From Planomicrobium sp. CPCC 101110 (GTDB lineage: Bacteria; Bacillota; Bacilli; Bacillales_A; Planococcaceae), in the NCBI RefSeq assembly GCF_007859395.1, contig NZ_VOHD01000003.1:1367026-1431025 (forward strand): 64,000 nt of DNA. The letters run 5' to 3'. How positions within the stretch are numbered: the first letter of the stretch is position 1; each line of letters opens with the position of its first letter. A program made the position numbers and the translations under genes. This document shows positions 20,682 through 32,093 of the stretch, in pieces. Below the pieces are notes generated by a model that saw only the letters and a program-made list of their open reading frames with translations, was not told the DNA's origin and made no database searches.

Positions 20682-20777
20682 AGGCGCCTCTCTTTGCCCG
20701 TGAATGTTGCGGGCTTGAAAAGATGGCGCCTTTGCAATTCCTGCCATATTCCGGCGGGAACTATGGCATTTCTGCAA
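20682..20777 (+). promoter_or_regulatory. Two nested palindromes in the rseP-proS gap
   Basis: First structure: AGGCGCC (20682-20688) pairs with GGCGCCT (20725-20731), enclosing GCCCG/CGGGC (20696-20700/20710-20714). Second: TTGCA/TGCAA (20732-20736/20773-20777) encloses TGCCAT/ATGGCA (20742-20747/20763-20768), which encloses TTCC-GGCG-GGAA (20749-20760). No T-run follows either, so they are not ordinary terminators. The T-box sequence expected for many aminoacyl-tRNA synthetase leaders is not seen. Function unknown. Confidence 0.55.
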
Positions 20778-20810
20778 TAAAAAATAATAGTCAGTTGAGG
20801 TGTATTTGGA

Positions 20811-22514
20811 ATGAAACAATCAGCAACTTTTATCCCGACATTAAGAGAAACGCCGGCCGATGCGGAAGTTAAGTCGCATCAGCTGTTATTGCGGGCCGGA
20901 TTTATCCGCCAAAACACGAGCGGCATTTATTCGTTTCTGCCGCTTGGAAAACGTGTCCTCCAAAAGGTGGAGACAGTTATCCGCGAAGAAATGGAAGCCG
21001 TAAACAGCGTGGAAGTTTTTCTTCCAGCTATGCAGCAAGCGGAGCTATGGCAAGAAACGGGCCGTTGGTATTCATACGGCGATGAATTGATGCGCTTGAA
21101 AGACCGGAATGGACGCGAGTTCGCTCTTGGCGCAACGCACGAAGAAGTGATCACAAGCTTGTTGCGTGACGAAATCAAGTCTTATAAAAAGTTGCCGCTT
21201 AATTTATTTCAAATCCAATCGAAATTCAGAGATGAAAAACGCCCGCGTTTCGGATTGCTTCGCGGCCGGGAATTTTTGATGAAAGACGCATATTCTTTCC
21301 ACGCAACTCCGGAAAGCCTGGATGAAACATACAACGACATGATGCAGGCTTATACCAACATTTTCACTCGTCTTGGCTTGAATTTCCGGGCGGTTATCGC
21401 GGATTCTGGCGCAATTGGCGGAAAAGACAATCATGAATTCATGGTGTTGTCGGAAATCGGGGAAGATACCATCGCTTATTCGGATGCATCCCCTTATGCA
21501 GCCAATATCGAAATGGCGGCAGTCAATACAGAGTATCCGGCACCATCAGAAACGCCGAAAGAAATGGAAAAAGTTGAAACCCCTGGCCACAAGACCATTG
21601 CCCAAGTTGCTGAATTCTTAGGAACTGCTGCTGACCAGTGCATCAAGACTCTTGTTTTCAAGGCAGATGAAGAACTAGTGGTTGTCTTGTCGCGCGGCGA
21701 CCATGACATCAACGAAGTGAAAGTCAAGCATGCTACAGGCGCCAAGATGGTGGAACTTGCGACTCCGGAAGAAGTGAAAGAACTGCTGGCTTGTGATATC
21801 GGTTCAATCGGGCCGGTGAACTTGCCGCCTTCAATCCGGGTCTTTGCAGACCATGCCATCAACACCATTGCAAACGGTGTGGCTGGAGCAAATGAAGAAG
21901 GATTCCATTTTGTCAATGTAACTCCTGGCCAAGATTTTTCAGTTGAAGCATACGCAGACCTCCGTTTTGTGCAAGAAGGAGATCCATCTCCTGACGGTGA
22001 AGGGACAATCCGCTTTGCCAAAGGAATCGAAGTAGGGCATATCTTCAAACTCGGAACAAGATACAGCGAGGACATGAAAGCGACTTTCTTGAATGACCAA
22101 GGCAGAGCGATGCCTTACATTATGGGTTGCTATGGCATCGGCGTTTCCCGCGTTATGGCCGCTGTTGCTGAGCAATTCCAGGATGATAATGGATTCACAT
22201 GGCCGGACGCGATTGCGCCTTATGAAGTCCATATCGTTCCTGTCAATATGAAAGATGAAACGCAGCGTGAACTTGGACAGGATTTATATAAACTGCTTCA
22301 ATCCAACCGCTATGAAGTGCTTCTTGACGACCGTACAGAGCGTGCCGGGGTTAAATTTGCCGATGCTGATTTGATCGGCTTGCCGCTACGCATCACTGTC
22401 GGAAAAAAAGCTGCCGAAGGAATTTTGGAAGTGAAAAACCGCAAGACTGGCGAGACTTTTGAGTGGAAGCAAGATGAATTGCTTGAACAAGTGCAGCAAT
22501 TCTTTAAAAAATAA
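20811..22514 (+). CDS. proS: Prolyl-tRNA synthetase (bacterial type)
   Basis: This class II synthetase charges tRNA-Pro. The 567 residues show motif 2 ([20 protein letters not shown]), the inserted editing (INS) domain (roughly residues 230-390) that clears mischarged alanine, motif 3 ([13 protein letters not shown]) and the C-terminal anticodon-binding domain. The start is ATG after TTGAGGTG. The gene is followed by a perfect hairpin terminator. A structured region with two nested palindromes lies just upstream. Confidence 0.97.
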   Translation: MKQSATFIPTLRETPADAEVKSHQLLLRAGFIRQNTSGIYSFLPLGKRVLQKVETVIREEMEAVNSVEVFLPAMQQAELWQETGRWYSYGDELMRLKDRNGREFALGATHEEVITSLLRDEIKSYKKLPLNLFQIQSKFRDEKRPRFGLLRGREFLMKDAYSFHATPESLDETYNDMMQAYTNIFTRLGLNFRAVIADSGAIGGKDNHEFMVLSEIGEDTIAYSDASPYAANIEMAAVNTEYPAPSETPKEMEKVETPGHKTIAQVAEFLGTAADQCIKTLVFKADEELVVVLSRGDHDINEVKVKHATGAKMVELATPEEVKELLACDIGSIGPVNLPPSIRVFADHAINTIANGVAGANEEGFHFVNVTPGQDFSVEAYADLRFVQEGDPSPDGEGTIRFAKGIEVGHIFKLGTRYSEDMKATFLNDQGRAMPYIMGCYGIGVSRVMAAVAEQFQDDNGFTWPDAIAPYEVHIVPVNMKDETQRELGQDLYKLLQSNRYEVLLDDRTERAGVKFADADLIGLPLRITVGKKAAEGILEVKNRKTGETFEWKQDELLEQVQQFFKK

Positions 22515-22534
22515 TCGCAAAATCTGATATGATA

Positions 22535-22570
22535 GAAAGGAAAGTACTCGTGTACTTTCCTTTCTTTTTC
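22535..22570 (+). terminator. Rho-independent terminator after proS
   Basis: A 13-bp perfect stem, GAAAGGAAAGTAC (22535-22547) and GTACTTTCCTTTC (22552-22564), with a TCGT loop and TTTTTC tail. Confidence 0.9.
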
Positions 22571-22697
22571 TTCTGCTTTGAGATTGACTATGTTGATATT
22601 TCTTTAAGGAATACTGAGCAAAAAGCTTCAACAAGGTTGTTTTGCAAAGAATCTCCACCATTCCTTTATTTTAAATACTGTTACGAAGGGGATAATT

Positions 22698-25600
22698 ATG
22701 ACCAACCAGCAAGATTCTAAGATGCGATTCAAACTCCTTCTTCAGCATCTCGACTTAACGGACGATGTACATATGCCCTTTTTTGAAGAGGCTGAATTGA
22801 CACGGATGACCGTCCATAAAAAAGAGCGGACATGGCGATTTATCGTAAAGTTGAATCAGGTGCTGCCGCTGCAATTGTATCTTTTGCTTAAAGAGAGGCT
22901 TCATGCCACTTTTTCACCTATAGCTTCGATTCAACTGAACATTGAATGTGAAGAGGCCAACACCGACAGCCAGCTGATCCAGGATTACTGGAAGCATGTG
23001 GTTGATGAATTGTCAGACATGGCGCCGCCGCTTCGCGAACGTTTGCTTACACAAGCCCCCTCCTGGAGCGGCAGCAAGTTATTGCTGAAATGCGGACATG
23101 AGCATGAAATGATGGCGCTGAAATCAAAATACAGCGAAAAGTTGGCGGCTGTATACCAGCAATTCGGCTTTCCGCCCCTTGCGATTGACTTCCAGCTTTC
23201 CGCAGAAAACCAAGAAGAAGCGCATAACGCTTTTATGGAAGAACGCCGCTTGCAGGAAGAAGAAATGGCGAAGAAAGCACTTGCGGATATGAAAAAGAGA
23301 GAAACAGACCGCAAGGAAAATGGCGCACCTGTAGGCCCGTTCCAGATGGGGATTGCCATCAAACCGGATGAAAAAATATTCGAGATCCAGTCGATTGTGG
23401 ACGAAGAACGCCGTGTGACGATCGAGGGTTATGTGTTTGACGTAGAAGTAAAAGAACTTCGGAGCGGGCGTTCACTGCTGACTGTGAAAATGACGGATTA
23501 CACCGATTCCATCCTGGTGAAGATGTTCTCCCGCGACAAAGAGGATGCAGAATTGATGGCCAATGTAAAAAAAGGCATGTGGCTGAAGGCTCGAGGCTCC
23601 ATTCAAATGGATACGTTCGTCCGTGATTTGGTCATGATGGCGCAAGATATGGCTGAGATCAAACCGGAACTCCGCCGGGATACGGCAGAAGAAAAACGGG
23701 TAGAGCTGCATCTTCACACACCTATGAGCGCAATGGACGCTGTTTCATCAGTGGATTCGCTCGTAGCCCAGGCGGCTAAATGGGGCCATCCGGCAATTGC
23801 GATAACAGATCACTCAGGTGTGCAGTCGTTCCCGGATGCCTATTCCGCCAGCAAAAAGCACGGCATCAAGGCGATTTTCGGTTTGGAAGCCAACCTTGTG
23901 GATGATGGAGTGCCTATTGCATATGAAGAACGGCATGTACTGCTCGAAGAAGAAACATTTGTTGTATTCGACTTGGAAACAACCGGATTGTCCGCAGTTT
24001 ACGACACAATCATTGAACTTGCGGCCGTGAAGATCAAAGGCGGCCAAATCATCGATAAGTTTGAAAGTTTTGCGAACCCGCATCATCCGTTGTCTGCAAC
24101 GACAATCGACCTTACCGGCATTACGGATGATATGGTGAAAAATGCACCGGAAGTGGAAGAAGTTATCCGCAACTACCATGAATGGGCAGGCGACCATATC
24201 ATGGTTGCCCACAACGCTTCGTTTGATATGGGGTTCTTGTATGTTGCTTATAAGAAATACGGGATTGATAAAAAGCACGCAACGATCGATACACTCGAGC
24301 TTGCCCGTATGCTTCACCCAGAACTGAAAAATCACCGGTTGAATACACTTGCAAAAAAATTCGGCATTGAATTGACTCAGCATCACCGGGCAATTTACGA
24401 TACGGAAGCAACTTCTTATTTGCTGACCCATCTGCTAAAAGAAGCGTACCAAAAAGGCATCCTGTATCATGACCAAATAAACGACCATGTAGGAAGCGGA
24501 GATTCCTATAAACGGGCGCGCCCTACGCATTGTACGCTGCTGGCTCAAAATGATGAAGGCCTGAAAAATTTGTTCAAGCTTGTATCGGCTTCCCATATCG
24601 ATTATTTCTACCGGGTACCGCGCATCCCCCGGTCGCTTTTGCAGCGCCACCGCAAAGGGCTGCTGGTCGGGTCTGGCTGCGACAAAGGGGAAGTTTTTGA
24701 AGCGGTCATGCAAAAGTCGATGGAAGAAGTCGAAAAGACGGCCCAGTTCTATGATTATCTTGAAGTGCATCCAAAAGAAGTGTATTCGCATCTCATCGAA
24801 CGGGAGCTGATACGCGATGAATGGAATTTGGAAGACGTCATCCGGAAACTTGTCAAAGTAAGCCGTAAATTGGAGCTGCCGCTTGTCGCAACCGGAAACG
24901 TCCATTACTTGGATGAAAACGACGGCATTTTCCGCCAAGTGCTTATCGGCTCCCAAGGCGGGGCCAATCCATTGAACCGCCACAAATTGCCGAAAGTCCA
25001 TTTCAGAACGACCGATGAAATGCTCGAAGCATTCGACTTTTTAGGAGCGGAAACAGCGCACGAAATCGTTGTGAAAAATTCAAACAAAATTGCGGATATG
25101 ATTGAGACCGTCAAGCCGATCAAAGACGATCTGTATACGCCGAAGATTGAAGGCGCGGATGAAGAAGTGCGTGAATTGAGTTACCAAATGGCCCATAGAA
25201 TCTACGGTTCGCAGCTTCCGGAAATTGTTGAAGCGCGTATCGAAAAAGAGCTGAAATCGATTATCGGGCACGGATTTGCGGTGATTTACTTGATTTCACA
25301 TAAACTTGTAAAAAAATCATTGGATGACGGCTATTTGGTTGGTTCGCGGGGATCAGTCGGCTCGTCGCTTGTTGCGACACTGACTGAAATCACAGAAGTA
25401 AATCCGCTGCCGCCGCATTATATATGCCCGCAGTGCAAGAAGTCCGAGTTCTTTGATGATGGTTCTGTCGGATCCGGATTTGATTTGAAAGACAAAGATT
25501 GCCCGGATTGCGGCATCCCATATAAAAAAGAAGGGCAGGACATTCCGTTTGAAACGTTCCTTGGCTTTAAAGGGGACAAAGTTCCCGATATCGACTTGAA

Positions 25601-27005
25601 CTTCAGCGGTGAATACCAGGCGCATGCCCATAACTACACAAAGGAACTTTTCGGAGAAGATAATGTTTTCCGGGCGGGCACAATCGGCACAGTAGCGGAA
25701 AAAACCGCATATGGCTATGTGCGCGGCTATGCGAATGACCATAATTTGACCATCCGCGGAGCGGAAGTCGACCGGCTGGTGCAAGGTTGTTCCGGCGTTA
25801 AACGGAGCACCGGGCAGCATCCGGGCGGAATTATCGTTGTTCCGGATTATATGGACATCTATGATTTTTCGCCGATCCAGTTTCCTGCAGACGCGCAGGA
25901 TTCCGAATGGAAAACGACGCATTTTGATTTCCATTCGATCCATGACAACCTCTTGAAGCTCGATATTCTCGGACACGATGATCCGACGGTCATCCGGATG
26001 CTGCAGGATTTGTCAGGAATCGACCCGAAAACCATCCCGACGGACGATCCGGAAGTCATGAAGATTTTCTCCGGCACCGAATCACTCGGCGTGACGGAAA
26101 AGCAGATCGGCTGTAAAACCGGTACGCTCGGCATCCCGGAATTTGGTACCCGCTTTGTCCGCCAAATGCTTGAAGAAACAAAACCGACAACATTTTCCGA
26201 ACTTGTCCAGATTTCAGGCTTGTCCCACGGGACGGACGTTTGGCTCAGCAATGCGCAGGAACTGATCCAAAATGGCACATGCCAGCTGTCCGACGTAATC
26301 GGCTGCCGTGATGACATCATGGTTTACTTGATCTATCAGGGGCTGGAGTCTTCCCTGGCCTTCAAAATCATGGAGTCGGTGCGGAAAGGTAAAGGGCTGA
26401 CACCTGAAATGGAAGAAGCGATGAAAAAAGAAGGCGTTCCGAATTGGTATATCGAGTCATGCAAAAAGATCAAGTACATGTTCCCGAAAGCCCACGCTGC
26501 CGCTTACGTTTTGATGGCAGTGCGCATCGCTTACTTTAAAGTGCATTTTCCGATTCTGTACTATGCTGCTTATTTCACAGTCCGGGCGGAAGATTTTGAC
26601 GTCAACGCCATGGCGAAAGGTTCGCATTCAATCAAAGCGAAAGTCGACGAAATCAACGCCAAAGGCCTGGAAGCGTCGACGAAAGAGAAAAACTTGCTGA
26701 CGGTCATGGAGCTGGCGCTTGAAATGGTTGAACGCGGCTATACATTCCAAAAAGTCGATTTGTATAAATCGTCGGCCGATCAATTCATCATCGAAGGCAA
26801 AACCTTGATTCCGCCGTTCAATGCCATCCCTGGCCTTGGAACAAACGCAGCGAAGTCGATCGTTGCTGCACGCGAACACGGGACGTTCCTGTCGAAGGAA
26901 GATCTACAGCAGCGCGGCCGTGTTTCGAAAACGATTATTGAATACATGGATGATCATGGTTGCCTGGAAGGCATGCCGGATGCAAATCAGCTGTCCCTGT
27001 TCTAG
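22698..27005 (+). CDS. polC: DNA polymerase III PolC-type, replicative polymerase
   Basis: PolC is the main replicative DNA polymerase of low-G+C Gram-positives and carries its own proofreading. The 1435 residues run: N-terminal domains, OB fold (about 230-330), PHP domain (begins ELHLHTP) interrupted by the DEDDh 3'-5' exonuclease with Asp425 and Glu427 in FDLETTGLS, then the PHP remainder and the palm, with catalytic acids near Asp964/Asp966 in [11 protein letters not shown] zinc-binding cluster is seen as CPQCKKSEF...CPDCG (near 910-940). The C-terminus ends QLSLF, a beta-clamp-binding motif. The ATG follows GAAGGGG. A weak TTGCAA/TTTATT pair (22642/22665) is the only promoter candidate I see. 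Confidence 0.97.
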   Translation: MTNQQDSKMRFKLLLQHLDLTDDVHMPFFEEAELTRMTVHKKERTWRFIVKLNQVLPLQLYLLLKERLHATFSPIASIQLNIECEEANTDSQLIQDYWKHVVDELSDMAPPLRERLLTQAPSWSGSKLLLKCGHEHEMMALKSKYSEKLAAVYQQFGFPPLAIDFQLSAENQEEAHNAFMEERRLQEEEMAKKALADMKKRETDRKENGAPVGPFQMGIAIKPDEKIFEIQSIVDEERRVTIEGYVFDVEVKELRSGRSLLTVKMTDYTDSILVKMFSRDKEDAELMANVKKGMWLKARGSIQMDTFVRDLVMMAQDMAEIKPELRRDTAEEKRVELHLHTPMSAMDAVSSVDSLVAQAAKWGHPAIAITDHSGVQSFPDAYSASKKHGIKAIFGLEANLVDDGVPIAYEERHVLLEEETFVVFDLETTGLSAVYDTIIELAAVKIKGGQIIDKFESFANPHHPLSATTIDLTGITDDMVKNAPEVEEVIRNYHEWAGDHIMVAHNASFDMGFLYVAYKKYGIDKKHATIDTLELARMLHPELKNHRLNTLAKKFGIELTQHHRAIYDTEATSYLLTHLLKEAYQKGILYHDQINDHVGSGDSYKRARPTHCTLLAQNDEGLKNLFKLVSASHIDYFYRVPRIPRSLLQRHRKGLLVGSGCDKGEVFEAVMQKSMEEVEKTAQFYDYLEVHPKEVYSHLIERELIRDEWNLEDVIRKLVKVSRKLELPLVATGNVHYLDENDGIFRQVLIGSQGGANPLNRHKLPKVHFRTTDEMLEAFDFLGAETAHEIVVKNSNKIADMIETVKPIKDDLYTPKIEGADEEVRELSYQMAHRIYGSQLPEIVEARIEKELKSIIGHGFAVIYLISHKLVKKSLDDGYLVGSRGSVGSSLVATLTEITEVNPLPPHYICPQCKKSEFFDDGSVGSGFDLKDKDCPDCGIPYKKEGQDIPFETFLGFKGDKVPDIDLNFSGEYQAHAHNYTKELFGEDNVFRAGTIGTVAEKTAYGYVRGYANDHNLTIRGAEVDRLVQGCSGVKRSTGQHPGGIIVVPDYMDIYDFSPIQFPADAQDSEWKTTHFDFHSIHDNLLKLDILGHDDPTVIRMLQDLSGIDPKTIPTDDPEVMKIFSGTESLGVTEKQIGCKTGTLGIPEFGTRFVRQMLEETKPTTFSELVQISGLSHGTDVWLSNAQELIQNGTCQLSDVIGCRDDIMVYLIYQGLESSLAFKIMESVRKGKGLTPEMEEAMKKEGVPNWYIESCKKIKYMFPKAHAAAYVLMAVRIAYFKVHFPILYYAAYFTVRAEDFDVNAMAKGSHSIKAKVDEINAKGLEASTKEKNLLTVMELALEMVERGYTFQKVDLYKSSADQFIIEGKTLIPPFNAIPGLGTNAAKSIVAAREHGTFLSKEDLQQRGRVSKTIIEYMDDHGCLEGMPDANQLSLF

Positions 27006-27009
27006 CCGT

Positions 27010-27038
27010 TTGCATTATGCCGGGCTTTATGGTATTAT
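27010..27038 (+). promoter_or_regulatory. Predicted promoter ahead of the rimP-nusA-infB leader
   Basis: TTGCAT (27010-27015) and TATTAT (27033-27038) with a 17-bp spacer, just after the polC stop. It lies upstream of the hairpin at 27072, so if active it would make a leader of about 210 bases that contains that hairpin. Confidence 0.45.
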
Positions 27039-27071
27039 TGTAATAACATTTATTGATAGCTCTGTCGCAGA

Positions 27072-27096
27072 AGAGTGGGATTTCCCGCTCTTTTCT
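27072..27096 (+). terminator. Hairpin terminator after polC, possibly an attenuator for rimP
   Basis: AGAGTGGG (27072-27079) pairs with CCCGCTCT (27085-27092) with a G-U pair, then TTTTCT. A further hairpin, CAGTGGAAAT/ATTTCCCACTG with a one-base bulge, lies at 27126-27152 without a T-run. Confidence 0.6.
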
Positions 27097-27255
27097 GTTG
27101 TTATGGCATAAAGTGAAACTCTTTTCAGTGGAAATTATCCTATTTCCCACTGAGCGGCAGTTGAACAAATTGGGCTTTTACGGTCAGGCCGCCAGCTTAT
27201 GAAAGTTGGAGGGCTACTGTTCGTCGAAGCGGGATAAAATTGGCAGGAGGCATGT

Positions 27256-27756
27256 ATGAGCAAAATTACAGAAACCGTCGAACAAATCGCTCAGCCGATC
27301 ATCGACGAACTAAATTTGGAATTGGTTGACGTAGAATTTTTGAAAGAAGGGCGCAATTGGTTTTTGCGTGTATATGTAGATAACCCGGAAGCTCCCATCG
27401 ACATTGACCAATGCGCATTGGTCAGTGAGAAGCTGAGTGAAGTGCTGGACAAGCAAGACCCGATTGAGCAGAACTACTTTTTGGAAGTTTCTTCACCTGG
27501 TGCAGAACGGCCATTGAAGAAAGAAAAAGACTTCGCAAAAGCTCTTGGGCGTTACATTTACATCAAAACCTATGAGCCGATTGAAGGTTTGAAAGAGTTT
27601 GAAGGCTATTTGATTTCTTACACCGATAAAGAAGTTGAAGTCGAGATCAAGATTAAAACAAGAAGAAAAACGATCGTGGTTGAAAGACAGAAAATAGCAG
27701 TCATCCGGCTTGCCATTGATTTTTCTGCAAAACCTGATTTAAGAACTTGGGAGTGA
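27256..27756 (+). CDS. rimP: Ribosome maturation factor RimP
   Basis: RimP assists assembly of the 30S head, in particular S12 docking. The 166 residues show the N-terminal alpha/beta domain (ELNLELVDVEFLKEGRNWFL), the segment YFLEVSSPGAERPLKK near residue 75-90, and a C-terminal SH3-like barrel. It starts the rimP-nusA-rnpM-ylxQ-infB operon, with nusA eight bases downstream. The ATG follows GGCAGGAGG. The roughly 250-base leader upstream contains the polC-side hairpins. Confidence 0.95.
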   Translation: MSKITETVEQIAQPIIDELNLELVDVEFLKEGRNWFLRVYVDNPEAPIDIDQCALVSEKLSEVLDKQDPIEQNYFLEVSSPGAERPLKKEKDFAKALGRYIYIKTYEPIEGLKEFEGYLISYTDKEVEVEIKIKTRRKTIVVERQKIAVIRLAIDFSAKPDLRTWE

Positions 27757-27763
27757 ATAAAAG

Positions 27764-28894
27764 ATGAGCAGTGAGTTATTAGATGCTTTAGATGCATTAG
27801 AGAAACAAAAAGGGATTTCACGCGATGTTTTGATTGAAGCGATTGAAGCGGCTTTGGTAACTGCGTACAAACGCAATTTCAATCAAGCGCAAAATGTGCG
27901 GGTCGATTTGAATTTGAACACGGGCACAATGCTTGTATACTCCCGTAAAGATGTAGTAGAAGAAGTGGAAGATGAACGCCTGCAAATTTCCCTGGAAGAT
28001 GCACAAGCGATCAACCCTGCTTATGAAGTCGGCGATGTAGTGGAAGAAGAAGTGACGCCTCGCAACTTCGGCCGCATTGCTGCGCAAACAGCCAAGCAAG
28101 TGGTCACTCAACGGGTGAGAGAAGCTGAACGCGGTTTAATCTTTGAAGAATTCGTCGACCGCGCTGATGATATCGTCAACGGGATTGTCGAGCGTTTGGA
28201 TGCGCGCAACTTGTATGTTGGCTTAGGCAAAGTGGAGGCGGTTCTGCCCCAAACTGAGCAGATGCCGAACGAATCTTACCAGCCGCACGACCGCATTAAA
28301 GTTTATATCACGAAAGTGGAGCGCACAACACGCGGGCCGCAGGTATTCGTGTCTCGCACCCATCCCGGCCTATTGCGCCGCCTTTTTGAAACAGAAGTGC
28401 CAGAAATCTATGATGGCATCGTCGAAATCAAATCGATAGCACGCGAAGCTGGAGACCGTTCTAAAATTTCGGTTGTTGCACACCGTGACGATATAGACCC
28501 GGTAGGATCTTGTGTAGGAGCTAAAGGCGCCCGTGTCCAAACGATTGTCAATGAACTCCATGGCGAAAAGATCGATATTGTTGAATGGTCTGAAGAGCCG
28601 GTTGTTTTTGTTGCTAACGCACTTAGCCCGTCCAAAGTTTTGGATGTGCAGGTCAATGAAGAAGAAAAATCGACGACAGTGGTCGTTCCGGACTACCAAT
28701 TATCGCTTGCAATCGGTAAACGCGGCCAAAACGCGCGTCTGGCTGCGAAGCTGACTGGCTGGAAAATTGATATCAAGAGCGAGACAGATGCCCGCGAAAT
28801 GGGCATTTATCCGAATCCGAACGCTAGCATTGAACTAGTGGAATCAGATGAAGAAGAACTTGACGACTTTGATTTTTACGGGGAAAAAGAATAA
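27764..28894 (+). CDS. nusA: Transcription termination/antitermination factor NusA
   Basis: NusA binds RNA polymerase and nascent RNA, and promotes pausing and intrinsic termination. The 376 residues contain the N-terminal RNAP-binding domain (about 1-125), an S1 domain (near 130-200), and KH domains; KH2 is visible around [20 protein letters not shown]. The acidic extra repeats found in proteobacterial NusA are lacking, as is normal for Firmicutes. It ends with an acidic tail ([17 protein letters not shown]). The start is ATG after GGGAGTGA. Confidence 0.97.
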   Translation: MSSELLDALDALEKQKGISRDVLIEAIEAALVTAYKRNFNQAQNVRVDLNLNTGTMLVYSRKDVVEEVEDERLQISLEDAQAINPAYEVGDVVEEEVTPRNFGRIAAQTAKQVVTQRVREAERGLIFEEFVDRADDIVNGIVERLDARNLYVGLGKVEAVLPQTEQMPNESYQPHDRIKVYITKVERTTRGPQVFVSRTHPGLLRRLFETEVPEIYDGIVEIKSIAREAGDRSKISVVAHRDDIDPVGSCVGAKGARVQTIVNELHGEKIDIVEWSEEPVVFVANALSPSKVLDVQVNEEEKSTTVVVPDYQLSLAIGKRGQNARLAAKLTGWKIDIKSETDAREMGIYPNPNASIELVESDEEELDDFDFYGEKE

Positions 28895-28914
28895 CAGAGA
28901 AAAGGTGATGTCCG

Positions 28915-29193
28915 GTGGCTCTGCAAAAGAAAATTCCGCTTCGGAAATGCGTAGCAACAGGCGAGATGCATCCTAAAAAAGAAATGATCCGCGTAGTCCG
29001 TTCCAAAGAAGGCGAAGTGTTTGTCGACTTGACCGGAAAGAAATCAGGCCGCGGAGCGTATGTCTCCAAGACAGAAGAAGCCATCGCGGTTGCACGCAAA
29101 AAGAAAGTGCTTGAAAATCAACTGGAAGTGAAAATTCCGGAAGAAATATATGATGAATTGATTCGCGTCGTTCTTAGAGAGCAGCTGAAATAA
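28915..29193 (+). CDS. rnpM: RNase P modulator RnpM (YlxR family)
   Basis: The YlxR protein of B. subtilis was recently described as a binder of RNase P RNA that lowers its activity in vitro and was named RnpM; the link here is by family only. The 92 residues show the family pattern PLRKCVATGEMHPKKEMIRV, then RGAYVSKTEEAI. The start is GTG at 28915, behind AAAGGTGATG; no in-frame ATG is available. Its TAA overlaps the next ATG by one base. It is always found between nusA and infB in Firmicutes, which is the case here. Confidence 0.93.
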   Translation: MALQKKIPLRKCVATGEMHPKKEMIRVVRSKEGEVFVDLTGKKSGRGAYVSKTEEAIAVARKKKVLENQLEVKIPEEIYDELIRVVLREQLK

Positions 29194-29510
29194 TGATCAA
29201 ACAAAAGATTCTTCAATTTTTGGGTTTAGCTACGCGCGCCAGAATGACCGTGACCGGGGAAGAACTGGTAGTCAATGAAGTGCGCAGAGGAAACGCAAAA
29301 ATGGTCATATTGGCAGAAGATGCTTCAGCCAATACGAACAAGAAATTGCATGATAAATGCAAAACATACGGTGTCGCAGTGCACGTTTTTGGCACAAGGT
29401 TTGAACTTGGCCAAGCAATCGGCAAAGATGAACGAGTCGTTATCGCAATAACAGATGCAGGATTTGCTAAAAAATTGACTAGCTTATTCGACGAAAATAA
29501 CCGGGGGTGA
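29193..29510 (+). CDS. rplGA: L7Ae-family K-turn RNA-binding protein YlxQ
   Basis: Members of this family (YlxQ/RplGA) bind kink-turn RNA motifs; their cellular role in Bacillus is not well defined. The 105 residues fit an L7Ae/L30e fold: [19 protein letters not shown], then [15 protein letters not shown], ending near [13 protein letters not shown]. It overlaps rnpM by one base and is four bases from infB, so it sits inside the nusA-infB operon. Confidence 0.9.
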   Translation: MIKQKILQFLGLATRARMTVTGEELVVNEVRRGNAKMVILAEDASANTNKKLHDKCKTYGVAVHVFGTRFELGQAIGKDERVVIAITDAGFAKKLTSLFDENNRG

Positions 29511-29514
29511 GCAG

Positions 29515-31800
29515 ATGACCAATATTCGAGTACACGAATACGCCAAAAAAGTAAACAAGCCGAGCAAAGAGATCATTCAAGAGTTATCCAAGCTGAACAT
29601 TGAAGCGGCAAACCATATGGCTCCATTAGAGCCTGCTGCTATTTCAAAATTGGACAGCATTTACAAAAAGCCTGCCAATGGGCAAGGTTTACAAACGCAG
29701 ACACGCCAACAGCACCAAAGCCAGAACCGTCCTACAGGCGGCGGGAACCGTCCATCACAAGGGCAAAACCGTCCTGCTGGATCCGGACAAGGCAGCCGCC
29801 CATCTGGACAGGGGCAGTCACGCCCTGCCGGCTCAGGCCAAGGGCAAAACCGTCCCTCTGGACAGGGTCAGAACCGTCCGACTACGGGATCGAACTTTAC
29901 GCCGAAAGCGGCAAAACCGACTGCTGGTCCAGGCCAACGCTCCAACAACCGCCCAGGCGGCAACCGCAACAACCAAAACCGCAACAAAAACAGACAGCAG
30001 GCACCGGTGAATCCGATGCCGCCAATGCCAAGAAAAGAAAAAGAATTGCCAGCGAAAATCACGTTCTCCGAGTCTTTGACTGTAGCGGAACTGGCGAAAA
30101 AATTAGGGCGCGAACCTTCAGAAATCATCAAAAAGCTGTTCATGCTCGGTGTGATGGCGACCATCAACCAAGAGCTGGATAAAGATGCGATTGAATTGGT
30201 TTGTGCAGAATACGAAGTGGAAGTTGAAGAAGAAATCTTGATCGATAAAACCGATCTTGAAGTATACTTTGAGCCAGAAGATGAAAAGCTCCAACAAGAA
30301 CGTCCTCCTGTTGTGACAATCATGGGTCACGTTGACCATGGTAAAACGACATTGCTGGACTCTATCCGCAATACGAAAGTAACTGCAGGCGAAGCAGGCG
30401 GCATCACGCAGCATATCGGTGCTTATCAAGTTATGGAAGCCGGCAAGAAAATCACGTTCCTGGATACTCCAGGGCACGCCGCGTTTACGACAATGCGTGC
30501 ACGCGGAGCAAAAGTCACTGACCTTGCGATTATCGTAGTTGCAGCTGATGATGGCGTTATGCCGCAAACAGTCGAGGCGATCAACCACGCAAAAGCGGCT
30601 GAAGTTCCGATCATTATTGCGGTCAACAAAATGGATAAGCCAAGCGCAAATCCGGACCGCGTAATGCAAGAATTGACTGAGCACGGATTAGTTCCGGAAG
30701 CTTGGGGCGGCGATACAATTTTCGTTCCGATCTCGGCTTTGAAAGGCGAAGGCATCGATTCGCTTCTTGAAATGATTTTGCTTGTTTCAGAAGTTGGCGA
30801 ACTCAAAGCGAACCCTGCGCGGCGTGCAATTGGTACCGTAATTGAAGCGGAGCTTGACAAAGGCCGCGGCTCGGTAGCTACATTGCTAGTGCAAGATGGT
30901 ACGCTGAATGTTGGAGATCCGATTGTTGTCGGAAACACTTATGGCCGGGTCCGCGCAATGGTCAATGACCTTGGGCGCCGCGTTAAAGATGCTGGCCCTT
31001 CAACACCGGTTGAAATCACAGGATTGAACGATGTTCCTCAAGCAGGAGACCGTTTTGTTGTTTTTGAAGATGAAAAGACAGCGCGCCAAGTGGGCGAAAC
31101 CCGCGCAGCTTCAGCGCTTCAAGTTCAGCGTTCAGAGAAAACGCGCGTTACGCTTGATAATTTGTTTGACCAGATGAAACAAGGGGAAATGAAAGAACTG
31201 AACTTGATTGTTAAAGCTGACGTTCAAGGTTCAGTAGAAGCCATGGCTGCTTCCCTTATGAAAATTGATGTAGAAGGCGTAAATGTGAAAATCATCCACA
31301 CCGGCGCCGGCGCGATTACCGAATCGGACATTGCCCTTGCCGCTGCGTCCAATGCAATCGTAATCGGCTTTAATGTCCGTCCGGACGTGAACGCGAAGCG
31401 TGCTGCAGAAGCTGAAGGCGTTGATATTCGATTGCACCGAATCATTTACAAAGTGATTGAAGAAATCGAATTTGCAATGAAAGGATTGCTTGATCCTGAA
31501 TTTGAAGAAAAAATCATCGGCCAGGCAGAAGTCCGCAGTACGTTCAAGGTATCGAAAGTTGGTACGATTGCCGGCAGCTATGTGATAGAAGGCAAAATCA
31601 CAAGAGACAGCGGCGTTCGCGTTATCCGTGAAGGCATTGTTGTTTTCGAAGGTGAAATCGATACGTTGAAACGTTTTAAAGATGACGCTAAAGAAGTTGC
31701 TCAAGGATATGAGTGCGGGATTACCATCAAAAACTTCAATGATGTTAAAGAACTGGACATTATTGAAGCTTACGTAATGGAAGAAATCAAACGGAAATGA
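29515..31800 (+). CDS. infB: Translation initiation factor IF-2
   Basis: IF-2 is the GTPase that places initiator tRNA on the 30S subunit and promotes subunit joining. The 761 residues have an N-terminal helical domain, a low-complexity linker (about 55-165) rich in Gly, Gln, Arg, Pro and Asn with repeated GQNRP and SGQGQ units, a second IF2_N domain, then the G domain with GHVDHGKT at 271-278, DTPGH and NKMD, and the C-terminal domains that bind fMet-tRNA. The ATG follows GGGGGTGAG. The stop overlaps the ylxP start (ATGA). Confidence 0.97.
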   Translation: MTNIRVHEYAKKVNKPSKEIIQELSKLNIEAANHMAPLEPAAISKLDSIYKKPANGQGLQTQTRQQHQSQNRPTGGGNRPSQGQNRPAGSGQGSRPSGQGQSRPAGSGQGQNRPSGQGQNRPTTGSNFTPKAAKPTAGPGQRSNNRPGGNRNNQNRNKNRQQAPVNPMPPMPRKEKELPAKITFSESLTVAELAKKLGREPSEIIKKLFMLGVMATINQELDKDAIELVCAEYEVEVEEEILIDKTDLEVYFEPEDEKLQQERPPVVTIMGHVDHGKTTLLDSIRNTKVTAGEAGGITQHIGAYQVMEAGKKITFLDTPGHAAFTTMRARGAKVTDLAIIVVAADDGVMPQTVEAINHAKAAEVPIIIAVNKMDKPSANPDRVMQELTEHGLVPEAWGGDTIFVPISALKGEGIDSLLEMILLVSEVGELKANPARRAIGTVIEAELDKGRGSVATLLVQDGTLNVGDPIVVGNTYGRVRAMVNDLGRRVKDAGPSTPVEITGLNDVPQAGDRFVVFEDEKTARQVGETRAASALQVQRSEKTRVTLDNLFDQMKQGEMKELNLIVKADVQGSVEAMAASLMKIDVEGVNVKIIHTGAGAITESDIALAAASNAIVIGFNVRPDVNAKRAAEAEGVDIRLHRIIYKVIEEIEFAMKGLLDPEFEEKIIGQAEVRSTFKVSKVGTIAGSYVIEGKITRDSGVRVIREGIVVFEGEIDTLKRFKDDAKEVAQGYECGITIKNFNDVKELDIIEAYVMEEIKRK

Positions 31801-32075
31801 TCGTTTACATGGAATGCGAATTTATCATTCCAACCGCACATTCCTTGAAAGAAAAACGGGCAGTTTTGAAAAGCATGTTAACCCGTTCAAAGCAAAGATT
31901 TAACGTTTCCGCGGCGGAAGTCGACCACCAAAATGTATGGCAGCGAACGCGTATCGCTTTTGTCACTGTTTCTTCTTCAAAAGAAATGGCGGATAAAGAA
32001 ATGGAGCAAGTGCTGCAATACTTGGAAAGCAACCCGGAATGGGAATGTTTAGAGATTCAGAAAGAATATTTGTGA
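31797..32075 (+). CDS. ylxP: DUF503 family protein YlxP
   Basis: A small conserved protein of unknown function encoded between infB and rbfA in most Firmicutes. The 92 residues show the family features: a short beta strand start ([12 protein letters not shown]), the motif [12 protein letters not shown] near residue 16-27, and [17 protein letters not shown] near the middle. It overlaps infB by four bases, so it is translationally coupled to IF-2. Its place among ribosome-assembly genes suggests a translation-linked role, which is inference. Confidence 0.9.
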   Translation: MIVYMECEFIIPTAHSLKEKRAVLKSMLTRSKQRFNVSAAEVDHQNVWQRTRIAFVTVSSSKEMADKEMEQVLQYLESNPEWECLEIQKEYL

Positions 32076-32093
32076 GAACGAGGTGAAAAAGCG

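Noticed and set aside
20645..20810. T-box riboswitch before proS
   Set aside because: The conserved T-box bulge sequence and a terminator/antiterminator pair are not present; the region instead has nested palindromes without a T-run.
29700..29890. Repeats in infB as a CRISPR or minisatellite
   Set aside because: They are in frame, encode the IF-2 linker and vary in sequence, so they are a coding low-complexity tract.
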